Assembly: GCF_022539505.1 (NCBI RefSeq)
Contig: NC_061510.1
Span: forward strand, 96,488,292-96,552,291
DNA from: Lolium rigidum
Taxonomy: Eukaryota; Streptophyta; Magnoliopsida; Poales; Poaceae
Length of the DNA: 64,000 nt
Reading direction: 5' to 3'
Positions 12,104 to 22,767 of this stretch are shown here, piece by piece. The notes under the pieces are model-generated. The model saw nothing but the letters and a program-made list of their open reading frames with translations, did no database searches and was not told the origin of the DNA. The position numbers and the translations under genes were made by a program. Position 1 is the first letter of the stretch, and the number at the start of each line of letters is the position of its first letter.

Positions 12104-14691
12104 AGCATCCCCAAGCTTAGTTCTGCTCGTCCCGAGCAGGTAAAACGATAACAAAGATAATTTCGAAGTGATATGCCATCATAACCTTGATCATACTATT
12201 TGTAAACATATGTAGTGGATGCAGCGATCAAAACAATGGTAATGACATGAGTAAACAGGTGAATCATATAGCAAAGACTTTTCATGAATAGTACTTCAAG
12301 ACAAGTATTAATAAGTCTTGCATAAGAGTTAACTCATAAAGCAATAAATCAAAGTAAAGGTATTGAAGCAACACAAAGGAAGATTAAGTTTCAGCGGTTG
12401 CTTTCAACTTGTAACATGTATATCTCATGGATAATTGTCAACATAGAGTAATATAACAAGTACAATATGCAAGTATGTAGGAATCAATGCACAGTTCACA
12501 CAAGTGTTTGCTTCTTGAGGTGGAGAGAAATAGGTGAACTGACTCAACATAAAAGTAAAGAGAATGGTCCTTCAAAGAGGAAAGCATCGATTGCTATATT
12601 TGTGCTAGAGCTTTTATTTTGAAAACATGAAACAATTTTGTCAACGGTAGTAATAAAGCATATGAGTTATGTACATTATATCTTACAAGTTGCAAGTCTC
12701 ATGCATAGTATACTAATAGTGCCCGCACCTTGTCCTAATTAACTTGGACTACCGGATCTTTGCAATGCATATGTTTTGACCAAGTGTCACAATGGGGTAC
12801 CTCCATGTCGCTCGTACAAAGGTCTAAGGAGAAAGCTCGCATTTTGGATTTCTCGCTTTTGATTATTCTCAACCTAGACATCCATACCGGGACAACATGG
12901 ACAACGAGATAATGGACTCCTCTTTAATGCATAAGCATGTGGCAACAATTATTATTCTCATATGAGATTGAGGATATATGTCCAAAGCTGAAACTTCCAC
13001 CATGAATCATGGCTTTAGTTAGCGGCCCAAAGTTCTTCTCTAACAATATGCATGCTCCAACCATGAAGGTGGTAGATCTCTCTTGCTTCAGACAAGACGG
13101 ACATGCATAGCAACTCACATGATATTCAACAAAGAATAGTTGATGGCGTCCCCAGAAAACATGGTTATCGCACAACAAGCAACTTAATAAAAGATAAAGT
13201 GCATAAGTACATATTCAATACCACAATAGTTTTTAAGCTTTTTGTCCCATGAGCTATATATTGCAAAGGTGAATGATAGAATTTTAAAGGTAGCACTCAA
13301 GCAATTTACTTTGGAATGGAGGATAAATACCATGTAGTAGGTAGGTATGGTGGACACAAATGGCATAGTGGTTGGCTCAAGTATTTTGGATGCATGAGAA
13401 GTATTCCCTCTCGATACAAGGTTTAGGCTAGCAAGGTTATTTGAAACAAACACAAGGATGAATGGTACAGCAAAACTCACATAAAAGACATATGGTAAAC
13501 ATTATAAGACTCCATACCGTCTTCCTTGTTGTTCAAAACTCAATACTAGATGTTATCTAGACTCTAGAGAAACCAAATATGCAAACCAAATTAGCAAGCT
13601 CTAAGTATTTCTTCATTAATTGGTGCAAAGTATATGATGCAAGAGCTTAAACATGAGCACAACAATTGCCAAGTATCAAATTATCCAAGACATTTTAGAG
13701 TTACTACATGTAGCATTTTCCAATTCCAACCATATAACAATTTAACGAAGAAGAAACTTCGCCATGAATACTATGAGTAGAGCCTAAGGCCATATTTGTC
13801 CATATGCTACAGCGGAGCGTGTCTCTCTCCCATAAAGTGAATGCTAGGATCCATTTTATTCAAACAAAACAAAAAACAAAAACAAACCGACGCTCCAAGC
13901 AAAGTGCATAAGATGTGACGGAATAAAAATATAGTTTCGGGGGAGGAACCTGATAATGTTGTCGATGAAGAAGGGGATGCCTTGGGCATCCCCAAGCTTA
14001 GACGCTTGAGTCTTCTTAGAATATGCAGGGGTGAACCACCGGGGCATCCCCAAGCTTAGAGCTTTCACTCTCCTTGATCATATTGCATCATACTCCTCTC
14101 TTGATCCTTGAAAACTTCCTCCACACCAAACTCGAAACAACTCATTAGAGGGTTAGTGCACAATAAAAATTCACATGTTCAGAGGTGACACAATCATTCT
14201 TAACACTTCTGGACATTGCATAAAGCTATTGGACATTAGTGGATCAAAGAAATTCATCCAACATAGCAAAAGAGGCAATGCGAAATAAAAGACAGAATCT
14301 GTCAAAACAGAACAGTCCGTAAAGATGGATTTTATTAGGCCACCAGACTTGCTCAAACGAAAATTCTCAAATTGAATGAAAGTTGCGTACATATCTGAGG
14401 ATCATGCTCGTAAATTGGCTTAATTTTCTGAGCTACCTACAGGGAGATATACCCAGATTCGTGACAGCAAAGAAATCTGGAACTGCGCAGTAATCCAAAT
14501 CTAGTACTTACTTTTCTATCAAAGACTTTACTTGGCACAACAAAACTCAAAACTAAGATAAGGAGAGGTTGCTACAGTAGTAAACAACTTCCAAGACACA
14601 AATATAAAACAAAAATACTGTAGTAAAAACATGGGTTGTCTCCCATAAGCGCTTTTCTTTAACGCCTTTCAGCTAGGCGCGAAAGTGTAAC
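12104..14691 (-). other. N1 3' untranslated region with polypurine tract and two hairpins
   Basis: Non-coding. Adjacent to the 3' LTR on the minus strand is the polypurine-like tract TAAGCTTGGGGATGC. A perfect 9-bp hairpin (GGGGATGCC, loop TTG, GGCATCCCC as read on the plus strand) lies at 13973-13993. The region is collinear with the 3' regions of A, B, C, D and E. Confidence 0.75.
12123..12139 (-). promoter_or_regulatory. Conserved pre-PPT hairpin, N1 copy
   Basis: Seven-base stem CTGCTCG/CGAGCAG with a three-base loop, 19 bases from the LTR edge. Part of a set with compensatory changes (see findings). Confidence 0.6.
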
Positions 14692-15372
14692 TCAAGTGTT
14701 ATCGCGAGATGAAGCATTGATATCATAAGCTCCCCCATTTGTAGTGGTACTAGGGGCTTTGTCAATTTTAGGCCTATAATAATATTTCTTTGGTTTAGGC
14801 ACTTTAGAGACATACATAAACTTTTGCTCCTTTCCCACATAAGCTTTCTCTCTAAGCTGTAAAGATGAAAAGGTTGAACCCAAGGTTCCCATAGCTTTTT
14901 CAAGTTCGCCAATCCTATTAATTTGATTATCATGGTCAACACAAGTTCCTAGGACACTAATTCTTTCATCAATTCCTCCTAAGGATTTATCAAGTTCATC
15001 AGTTTTATCAAGTAATATCTCCAACTTAGTTTCAACACTCGGAAAATTTTTCTCTATGGTTTCCAATTTTTTCATAACATCCTCAAGGGAGGTTTCAATT
15101 TTAGTTTCATTAACAGGTGGTGTTCCAAATAAACTCTCAATAATGCAGCTAGCTTCTAAAGCGGGAGCGCCTAGGAAATTACCTCCCGCGAGACAATCAA
15201 GAACATATCTATTCCAGCTAGAGATACCAACATAGAAATTCCTGAGTAGGATAGTGGTGGAGTGTTTCTTAGTGCACCTATTATGGGCATCACTAATTCT
15301 ATACCAAGCATCTTTTAAACATTCACCTCCTTGTTGCTTAAATGAACGAACTTCAACTTCAGGATTACTCAT
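14692..15372 (-). CDS. Short gag-like protein of N1
   Basis: 226 residues, starting MSNPEVEV; an upstream in-frame extension to 15450 lacks gag similarity. The N-terminal half contains FKQQGGECLKDAWYRI, then NFYVGISSWNRYVLD and LAGGNFL. This matches the Athila-type gag helical region seen in E (FYAGL, LDSVAGGTFM) and A (NFYFGL, LVGGDFL). The C-terminal half is a heptad-rich coiled coil (about residues 95-170) ending in a basic, tyrosine-rich tail. It lacks the zinc knuckle and the protease. The frame is intact despite the element's dependence on others. The function is inferred: particle-forming or RNA-binding mini-gag. Confidence 0.65.
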   Translation of the reverse strand: MSNPEVEVRSFKQQGGECLKDAWYRISDAHNRCTKKHSTTILLRNFYVGISSWNRYVLDCLAGGNFLGAPALEASCIIESLFGTPPVNETKIETSLEDVMKKLETIEKNFPSVETKLEILLDKTDELDKSLGGIDERISVLGTCVDHDNQINRIGELEKAMGTLGSTFSSLQLREKAYVGKEQKFMYVSKVPKPKKYYYRPKIDKAPSTTTNGGAYDINASSRDNT

Positions 15373-15599
15373 TTTAGCGAGTAGTAAATAAAACAAACTA
15401 GATAAAGTAAATGCAAGTAAACTAATTTTTTTGTGTTTTTGATATAGCAAACAAGACGAGTAAATAAAGTAAAGCTAGCAACTAATTTTTTTGTGTTTTG
15501 ATATAATGCAGCAAACAAAGTAGTAAATAAAATAAAGCAAGACAAAAACAAAGTAAAGAGATTGAGAAGTGAAGACTCCCCTTGCGGCGTGTCTTGATC

Positions 15600-15618
15600 T
15601 CCCGGCAACGGCGCCGAG
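15600..15618 (-). promoter_or_regulatory. N1 primer-binding site (tRNA-Asp type)
   Basis: Plus-strand TCCCGGCAACGGCGCCGA lies ten bases inside the 5' LTR edge. Its complement is the tRNA-Asp 3'-end complement used by Athila elements, with one base changed at the end. Confidence 0.75.
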
Positions 15619-15628
15619 AAAATATGCT

Positions 15629-17224
15629 TGATGGCGTGTATTTCACACGTTCGTTGGGCAACCCCAAGAGGAAGGTATGATGCGCACAGCAGCAAGTTTT
15701 CCCTCGAGAAGAAACCAAGGTTTATCGAACCGGGAGGAGCCAAGAAGCACGTTGAAGGTTGATGGCGGCGGGATGTAGTGCGGCGCAACACCAGAGATTC
15801 GGCGCCAACGTGGAACCTGCACAACACAACCAAAGTACTTTGCCCCAACGAAACAGTGAGGTTGTCAATCTCACCGGCTTGCTGTAACAAAGGATTAACC
15901 GTATTGTGTGGAAGATGATTGTTTGCAGAGAAAATAGTAAAAACAAGTATTGCAGCAGATTTGTATTTCGAGTATTAAAGAATGGACCGGGGTCCACAGT
16001 TCACTAGAGGTGTCTCTCCCATAAGATAAAAGCATGTTGGGTGAACAAATTACGGTCGGGCAATTGACAAATAGAGAGGGCATAACAATGCACATACATG
16101 ACATGATAAGTATAGTGAGATTTAATTGGGCATTACGACAAAGTACATAGACCGCCATCCAAGCCGCATCTATGCCTAAAAAGTCCACCTTCGGGTTATC
16201 GTCCGAACCCCCTCCGGTATTAAGTTACAAAGCAACGGACAATTGCATTAAGTATGGTGCGTAATGTAATCAACAACTACATCCTCGGACATAGCGCCAA
16301 TGTTTTATCCCTAGTGGCAACAGACACAGCACAACCTTAGAACTTTACGTCACTTGTCCCGGTGTCAATGCGAGGCATGAACCCACTATCGAGCATAAAT
16401 ACTCCCTCTTGGAGTTAAGAGTAAAAACTTGGCCAGAGCCTCTACTAGTAACGGAGAGCATGCAAGATCATAAAAAACACATGTATAATAACTTGATAAT
16501 TAACATGACATGGTATTCTCTATCCATCGGATCCCGACAAACACAACATATAGAATTACAGATAGATGATCTTGATCATGTTAGGCAGCTCACAAGATCC
16601 AACAATGAAGCATAATGAGGAGAAGACAACCATCTAGCTACTGCTATGGACCCATAGTCCAGGGGTGAACTACTCACTCATCACTCCGGAGGCGACCATG
16701 GCGGTGTAGAGTCCTCCGGGAGATGAATCCCCTCTCCGGCGAGGGTGCCGGAGGAGATCTCCGAATCCCCCGAGATGGGATCGGCGGCGGCGGCGTCTCG
16801 GTAGGTTTTCCGTATCGTGGTTTTTGGCATCGGGGGTTTCGCGACGGAGGCTTTAAGTAGGCGGAAGGGCGAGTCGGGGCCTGACGAGGGGCCCACACCA
16901 CAGGGCGGCGCGGGCCCCCCCAGGCCGCGCCGCCTTGTGGTGTCGCCACCTCGTGGCCCCACTTCGTATGTTCTTCGGTCTTCTGGAAGCTCCGTGGAAA
17001 AATAGGCCCCTGGGTCTTTGTTTCGTCCAATTCCAGAATATTTCGTTACTAGGATTTACGAAACCAAAAACAGCAGAAAACAGGAACTGGCACTTCGGCA
17101 TCTTGTTAATAGGTTAGTTCCAGAAAATGCACGAATATGACATAAAGTGTGCATAAAACATGTAGGTATCATCAATAATATGGCATAGAACATAAGAAAT
17201 TATCGATACGTCGGAGACGTATCA
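15629..17224 (-). repeat. N1 5' LTR
   Basis: 1596 bp. Differences from the 10500-12103 copy are mostly at CAG/CTG sites, for example CACAGCGAGC against CACAGCAGC, and CCACGAGTT against CCACAGTT. Confidence 0.9.
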
Positions 17225-17229
17225 ACACC

Positions 17230-17958
17230 TGGGACAGTGACAGAAAGTTCTAAGGTTGTGTTGTGCTGTTGCCACTAGGGATAAAACATTGATGCTATGT
17301 CTAAGGATGTAGTTGTTGATTACATTACGCACCATTCTTAATGCAATTATCTGTTGCTTTGCAACTTAATACTGGAGGGGTTCGGATGATAACTCTGAAG
17401 GTGGACTTTTTAGGCATAGATGCATGCTTGGATGGCGGTCTATGTACTTTGTCGTAATGCCCAATTAAATCTCACTATACTCATCATGATATGTATGTGC
17501 ATGGTCATGCCCTCTTTATTTGTCAATTGCCCAAGCTGTAATTTGTTCACCCAACATGCTTGTTTATCTTATGGGAGAGACACCTCTAGTGAACTGTGGA
17601 CCCCGGTCCAATTCTCTATACTCGAAATACAATCTACTGCAATACTTGTTCTACTCGTTTTCTGCAAACAATCATCTTCCACACAATACGGTTAATCCTT
17701 TGTTACAGCAAGCCGGTGAGATTGACAACCTCACTGTTTCGTTGGGGCAAAGTACTTTGGTTGTGTTGTGCGAGGTTCCACGTTGGCGCGGAATCCCTGG
17801 TGTTGCGCCGCACTACATCCCGCCGCCATCAACCTTCAACGTGCTTCTTGGCTCCTACTGGTTCGATAACCTTGGTTTCATACTGAGGGAAACTTGCCGC
17901 TGTACGCATCACACCTTCCTCTTGGGGTTCCCAACGGACGCGTGTTGAACGCGTATCA
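17230..17958 (+). repeat. Element A 5' LTR, second part
   Basis: It resumes after N1 and the ACACC duplication and ends ACGCGTATCA at 17958, matching 28944-29675. Confidence 0.9.
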
Positions 17959-17969
17959 AGCAGCTTTTA

Positions 17970-17987
17970 CGGCGCCATTGCCGGGGA
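17970..17987 (+). promoter_or_regulatory. Element A primer-binding site
   Basis: CGGCGCCATTGCCGGGGA-like stretch beginning 12 bases after the LTR. It is two changes from the tRNA-Asp complement found intact in E. Confidence 0.7.
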
Positions 17988-18254
17988 GATCAAGACACGC
18001 TTGCAAGGGGAGTCTCCACTTCTCAATCTCTTTACTTTGTTTTTGTCTTGCTTAGTTTTATTTACTACTTTATTTGCTGCACTAAATCAAAATACAAAAA
18101 AATTAGTTGCTAGTTTTACTTTATTTGCTATCTTGTTTACTATATCAAAAACACAAAAAAAATTAGTTACTTGCATTTACTTTATCTAGTTTGCTTTATT
18201 TCTTGTCTTGCACTCTATATTAAAAATACAAAAAAATTAGTTACTTTTGTTACC

Positions 18255-19124
18255 ATGTCTAGCTCTGAACCTGTCACTTCTTCGCCTGAAGAATTAGTCT
18301 TCACTTTTAAACAAGGGGATGAGGAGAGTTTTAAGGATGCTTGGTCTAGAATTTTTACTTCTTATCGTAAAACTGAACCTCAAATGACTCTAAGTTTGCT
18401 CCTTAGTAATTTTTATTTTGGTCTTATGATTCACTATAGATATGCTTTGGATACTTTAGTGGGAGGAGATTTCCTTCATTGCAATGGGGATCAAGCTTTT
18501 AATGCCATAAAGAAGTTGGTTGCATCACATGATTCAGCTAATAACTTTGATTCATCCCTCACTAGCATTTATAATAGATTGAACAATCTCGAGATAAGTA
18601 CATCTCGCTTGGATGATAACTATTGCCATGTTCGTAATCATCTTGAACAAGTTTTAGTGAACTCTAAACTTTCATTGTGGGATCCTACTGTTAAAATTGT
18701 TATCGGTGATCGAACTCTTCGTGCCAACTGTGATATTATGTCTGAATTTTGCCTTATGCCTGAGAGCATTTATAAATTTTTGAAACTTTGGGGAGTCGAT
18801 GAAGGGGGAGAAGAAATAACTCTCATTAATAACTCTGTTATAATTCCTAAGGGAATAGCCGCAGGTGTGCATACAACCATTCTTGGAAGAACAATATCCA
18901 TTGATTATCTTGTTGTTGAATGTGTAGGGACAGGAAAAATCACACTCGGAAGATCCTCGCTGAAACTATTGGGAGCAGTCATTGATGTGGGAGAAGGCAC
19001 CCTGAAATTCACCTCTATACCGGGGGGAAATCATATATTTCCTAAATCAAAGGGAAAGAAAAACAATAAAGGTAAGGGTAAAGCCCAAGGTAAGGTTGAC
19101 GCACCGTCTCTTGATAATACTTGA
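18255..19124 (+). CDS. Mini gag-protease-like protein of element A, degenerate active site
   Basis: 289 residues beginning MSSSEPV; the in-frame extension upstream to 18171 is leader. Residues about 15-80 match the gag helical region (FKQGDEESFKDAWSRI, LLLSNFYFGL, DTLVGGDFL). A short coiled region follows. Residues about 140-255 align with the Athila aspartic protease: IVIGDRTLRANCDI, ESIYKFLKL, the flap-like IPKGIAAGVHTTI, and ITLGRSSLKLLGAVIDVGEG. Where catalytic proteases have DLGAS (E keeps CDLGASIS), this protein reads CDIMSEFCL, so the active-site Gly-Ala is gone. The C-terminus is a lysine/glycine tail (KGKKNNKGKGKAQGK) that could bind RNA. The frame is intact. I infer a non-enzymatic gag-protease fusion. 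Confidence 0.7.
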   Translation: MSSSEPVTSSPEELVFTFKQGDEESFKDAWSRIFTSYRKTEPQMTLSLLLSNFYFGLMIHYRYALDTLVGGDFLHCNGDQAFNAIKKLVASHDSANNFDSSLTSIYNRLNNLEISTSRLDDNYCHVRNHLEQVLVNSKLSLWDPTVKIVIGDRTLRANCDIMSEFCLMPESIYKFLKLWGVDEGGEEITLINNSVIIPKGIAAGVHTTILGRTISIDYLVVECVGTGKITLGRSSLKLLGAVIDVGEGTLKFTSIPGGNHIFPKSKGKKNNKGKGKAQGKVDAPSLDNT

Positions 19125-19576
19125 TACACACTTTCGCGCCTAGGCTGAAAGGCGTTAAGAAAGCGCTTATGGGAGACAACCCATGTTTTTACCTACAAGT
19201 ACTTTGCTTTTATTTTGTGTCTTGGAAGTTGTTTACTACTGTAGCAACCTCTCCTTATCTTAGTTTTGTGTTTTGTTGTGCCAAGTAAAGCCGTTGATAG
19301 AAAAGTTCATACTAGATTTGGATTACTGCGCAGAAACAGATTTCTTTGCTGTCACGAATCTGGGCTAAATTCTCTGTAGGTAACTCAGAAAATTAAGCCA
19401 CCTACGTGAGTGATCCGTAGATATGCACGCAACTTTCACTCAATTTGGGTATTTTCATTTGAGCAAGTCTCGTGCCATTTAAAATTGGTCAATACGAACT
19501 GTCTCCTGTTTTACGGATTCTCTGCCTTTTATTTCGCATTGCCTCTTTTGCTATGTTGATGAATTTCTTTGATCCA
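19125..19576 (+). other. Element A 3' untranslated region, first part
   Basis: Collinear with 47641-48083 in E and 23521-23970 in B. From about 19480 the match becomes ragged and it stops at GATCCA (19571-19576), where the anomalous segment begins. Confidence 0.75.
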
Positions 19577-21490
19577 GGTGCGTGCAAGCAATTCTCCTGA
19601 GTAGCTGGGATTAGTGGGTTATCACTCTCTCTTCACCCGCCGCCCTTCACCACCGCCCTCCTTAAATACACCAAATAATATATATTAGAATACGCCGCCG
19701 CCACGTACATATTGGCTATTGTAAGAACATAACCCTGGTGGTTTCATTATAGTTGAAGAGACTGATATAGCAACATGGATCACACATGGTTGAAAGCGCC
19801 ATTGGTGATTTAGTATCCTTCGACCAGAAGATCATCAGCGCCGCCGATGGTTTATCACCTTCCACATCGCTTTCATCAGGAACATTGCCCCCTGAAGCAC
19901 CACCATCACCGATCATCATATTTTGCCCCATATCAGACTGGCGCCGCTTTGAGCTACCGTTTTTGTTTGTTTTTGTTTGTTTAACAAAATGACCCCAGAT
20001 ATCGCAACATAGCCAGAGAACGCTGATAACGGCGACAAACCTGCTTCAGTCATCATCCAGACAACACATAGTTTCTTCTTCGAAACGGCAACACATATAC
20101 GGTATTAATAAATAATAGTAATTTTCACTTCCACCAGCGCCATTAATAATTCACACCAGCCAGCACATCAGCTTGCGCCCGCATAAACAGTTCATAACGG
20201 CAACATAAATCATTATGGTATTGTTCAGACATTACCAGAATCATCGCGACGACCTCATCGATAATTTCATTGAGTTCAACAATAATAACGCGCTGGTTCC
20301 AGATAAATGCCTTCAACATACCATTAAGCTCATGAGTCCATCACCTGCGCGCCATCACCATAAATGCGATACAGCAACCCGCACCATTTTTTCACCGTCC
20401 AGAACACTTTAATAACCAGATTAAAACGATAAACAGGTGATACGCCGCATCAATAAAATGGCTGATAAACTGAAATTCATATTATCCATTCACTTTGTGA
20501 AGAAATGCCATAAGTATTAAAAATCCGGCATTAAACATAAATACACCATCCCCTGAATATTGGCGATAGCCATTAACCATTACCAGATCGCCACCAACCA
20601 CTTCATTAAATTGGCGGTATTATGCGCACACCACTTGTTCAACATCAACAGAAAATATACATGAAGATAATAATAGCCTGCATAACTGCGCCGGCATGAC
20701 CATAATACGGCGTAAGTTGAAGGTTAATACATCCATCTTCACGATAAAAAATCATTACTGCTGGCATGCTGGCAGGCGATATCGATATTCATTACCGATA
20801 TGCCATGGTCCATAAGCGATCGCCAGCGCTGAACAACCACGAAGAAACCAACGCGAAAATTTCAGCGATTAAACAGCGCAGCGATAAATTTTCATCACCG
20901 ACAGGAAGCGAAACATCACGCTACTGCATCCGGCAAAATGTTCACCGATATGGCACCACGATAAGAGTCACCGCTGAAATGCAATCAATACGATGGCGTT
21001 ATCGCCAGAAAATTACCGCCCGCGTTCGGCACCAGCGCGCCCAGCAGCAGCAATCCATATTGCCTTTCTCCACGATATCCATTGCGTCGACGACGACAAA
21101 TTTCTGGCGTTCACCAGCGCCACATTACTGATGCCACGACCGACAGGTCAGCGCAAACATCGCCATACCATTCGCGACGTCAGGAACGTAACCGACATTA
21201 ACGAAGACGCCATTGCCAGTTGCGCTGATTGCCATCGAAACGCTGAACATTCCTGAATCAGGACTGCACCAACGCAAAACTTCCTGATGCCGTCGAAAAT
21301 TAATCGATATCGAGATAGGTATTGATAAAGAACAATAACCATAGGCTCATCAGCAGCAGCCAGAGCCCCAAACAAATGGCTCTCCAGGGCTCATGGCCTT
21401 CTTTTTTCTCCAACAAAACCTTCACCAAGAAGATTTATTAAATTTCCAGACTCAGGGCTGGCCATCGGCCTCAATTGGGATAACCCTGCC
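19577..21490. other. Anomalous segment of unknown origin; probable assembly fill or contamination
   Basis: About 1.9 kb unlike any other part of the window. It is rich in words such as CGCCA, ATCACC, GCGATA and CAGCAG, and looks like chopped-up enterobacterial coding sequence read backwards, yet no open frame exceeds about 120 codons or shows a domain. A 30-base string at 19584-19613 resembles the primate Alu consensus with one internal deletion. On the left it replaces the rest of A's 3' region, and on the right the first 479 bases of B's 5' LTR. It has no inverted repeats, no target duplication and no plant transposon hallmarks. Confidence 0.75.
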
Positions 21491-22502
21491 GCACCCTGCC
21501 GGACGGGAATTGCCCCCGAGCCATCTCCACCGCCGTCTTCACCGCCATCGCTGCCTCCATGATGAGGAGGGAGTAATCCACCCCCGAGGCTGAGGGCTCC
21601 GCTGTAGCTATGTGGTTCATATCTCTCCCATGTACCTCAATACAATAATCTCATGAGCTGCTTTACATGATTGAGATTCATATGAGTTTTGTATCACTAT
21701 TCATCTATGTGCTACTCTAGCAATGTTATTAAAGTAGTTTTATTCCTCCTGCACGATGTAATGGTGACAGTGTGTGCATCCGTGTTAGTACTTGGTTTAT
21801 GCTATGATTATGATCTCTTGTAGATTATGAAGTTAACTATTGCTATGATAGTATTGATGTGTACTATTCCTCCTACATATGCATGAAGGTGACAATGTGC
21901 ATGCTATGTTAGTACTTGGTTTAGTCTTTTGATCTATCTTACACTATAAGGTTACTAAAATATGAACATTAATTGTGGAGCTTGTTAACTCCGGCATTGA
22001 GGGTTCGTGTAATCCTACGCAATGTGTTCATCATCCAACAAGAGTGTAGAGTATGCATTTATCTATTCTCATATGTGATCAATGTTGAGAGTGTCCACTA
22101 GTGAAAGTGTAATCCCTAGGCCTTGTTCCTAAATACTACTATCGCTGCTTGTTTACTCGTTTTACTCGCGTTACTACTCGCTGCAATACTACCACCATCA
22201 ACTACACGCCAGCAAGCTATTTTTCGGCACCGTTGCTACTGCTCATACTTATTCATACCACCTGTATTTCACTATCTCTTCGCCGAACTAGTGCACCTAT
22301 TAGGTGTGTTGGGGACACAAGAGACTTCTTGCTTTGTGGTTGCGGTGGTTGCATGAGAGGGATATCTTTGACCTCTTCCTCCCCGAGTTCGATAAACCTT
22401 GGGTGATCCACTTAAGGGAAAACTTGCTCGCTGTTCTACAAACCTCTCGCTCTTGGAGGCCCAACACTCGTCTACAGGAAAGGAGGGGGAAAGTAGACAT
22501 CA
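21491..22502 (+). repeat. Element B 5' LTR, truncated at its 5' side
   Basis: Begins at GCACCCTGCCGG, equivalent to 26587 in the 3' LTR, and ends GTAGACATCA. Confidence 0.85.
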
Positions 22503-22512
22503 AGCTATTTTC

Positions 22513-22690
22513 TGGCGCCGTTGCCGGGAGGGAAGGTAAACGGCACTCACACATTGGCAAGCCCGGCAACTAAGCACTTTTCCTCCCTCGTCAACTACGC
22601 GTCAAGCACTTTTCTGGCGCCGTTGCCGGGGAGGAAAGGTAAAAGGCACTCATACTCCAGTTCCAGGTAAAGTATTTTTCTGGCGCCATT
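22513..22690 (+). promoter_or_regulatory. Array of primer-binding-site copies in element B
   Basis: TGGCGCCGTTGCCGGG occurs at 22513-22528 and the full 18-base tRNA-Asp complement at 22615-22632. A partial third copy (TGGCGCCATT) lies at 22681-22690. Each is preceded by TTTTC and the first two are followed by a GGAAGG/GGAAAGG run and a 'GGCACTCA' box, so the unit itself is repeated. Confidence 0.75.
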
Positions 22691-22767
22691 GTGTTTGTGC
22701 TCGAAGCTATTTCCTTTAGATCCTGCAATTGCATCTTTTTGTTTCTTGTTTACACTAGTAAGGCATA

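Larger units (their letters stand above)
10500..17224 (-). mobile_element. Element N1: complete minus-strand non-autonomous Athila-like retrotransposon
   Basis: The element is 6725 bp with LTRs 10500-12103 (its 3' LTR) and 15629-17224 (its 5' LTR). It is flanked by the 5-bp duplication ACACC at 10495-10499 and 17225-17229. The interior holds one gag-like gene (14692-15372, minus) and about 2.6 kb of 3' non-coding DNA shared with A, B, C, D and E. There is no protease, RT or integrase. It lies in element A's 5' LTR in opposite orientation, so it is younger than A. Confidence 0.9.

Noticed and set aside
19577..21490. A bacterial gene cluster, IS element or horizontally acquired system
   Set aside because: No intact frame, no terminal repeats, no target duplication, and frames break every few dozen codons on both strands.
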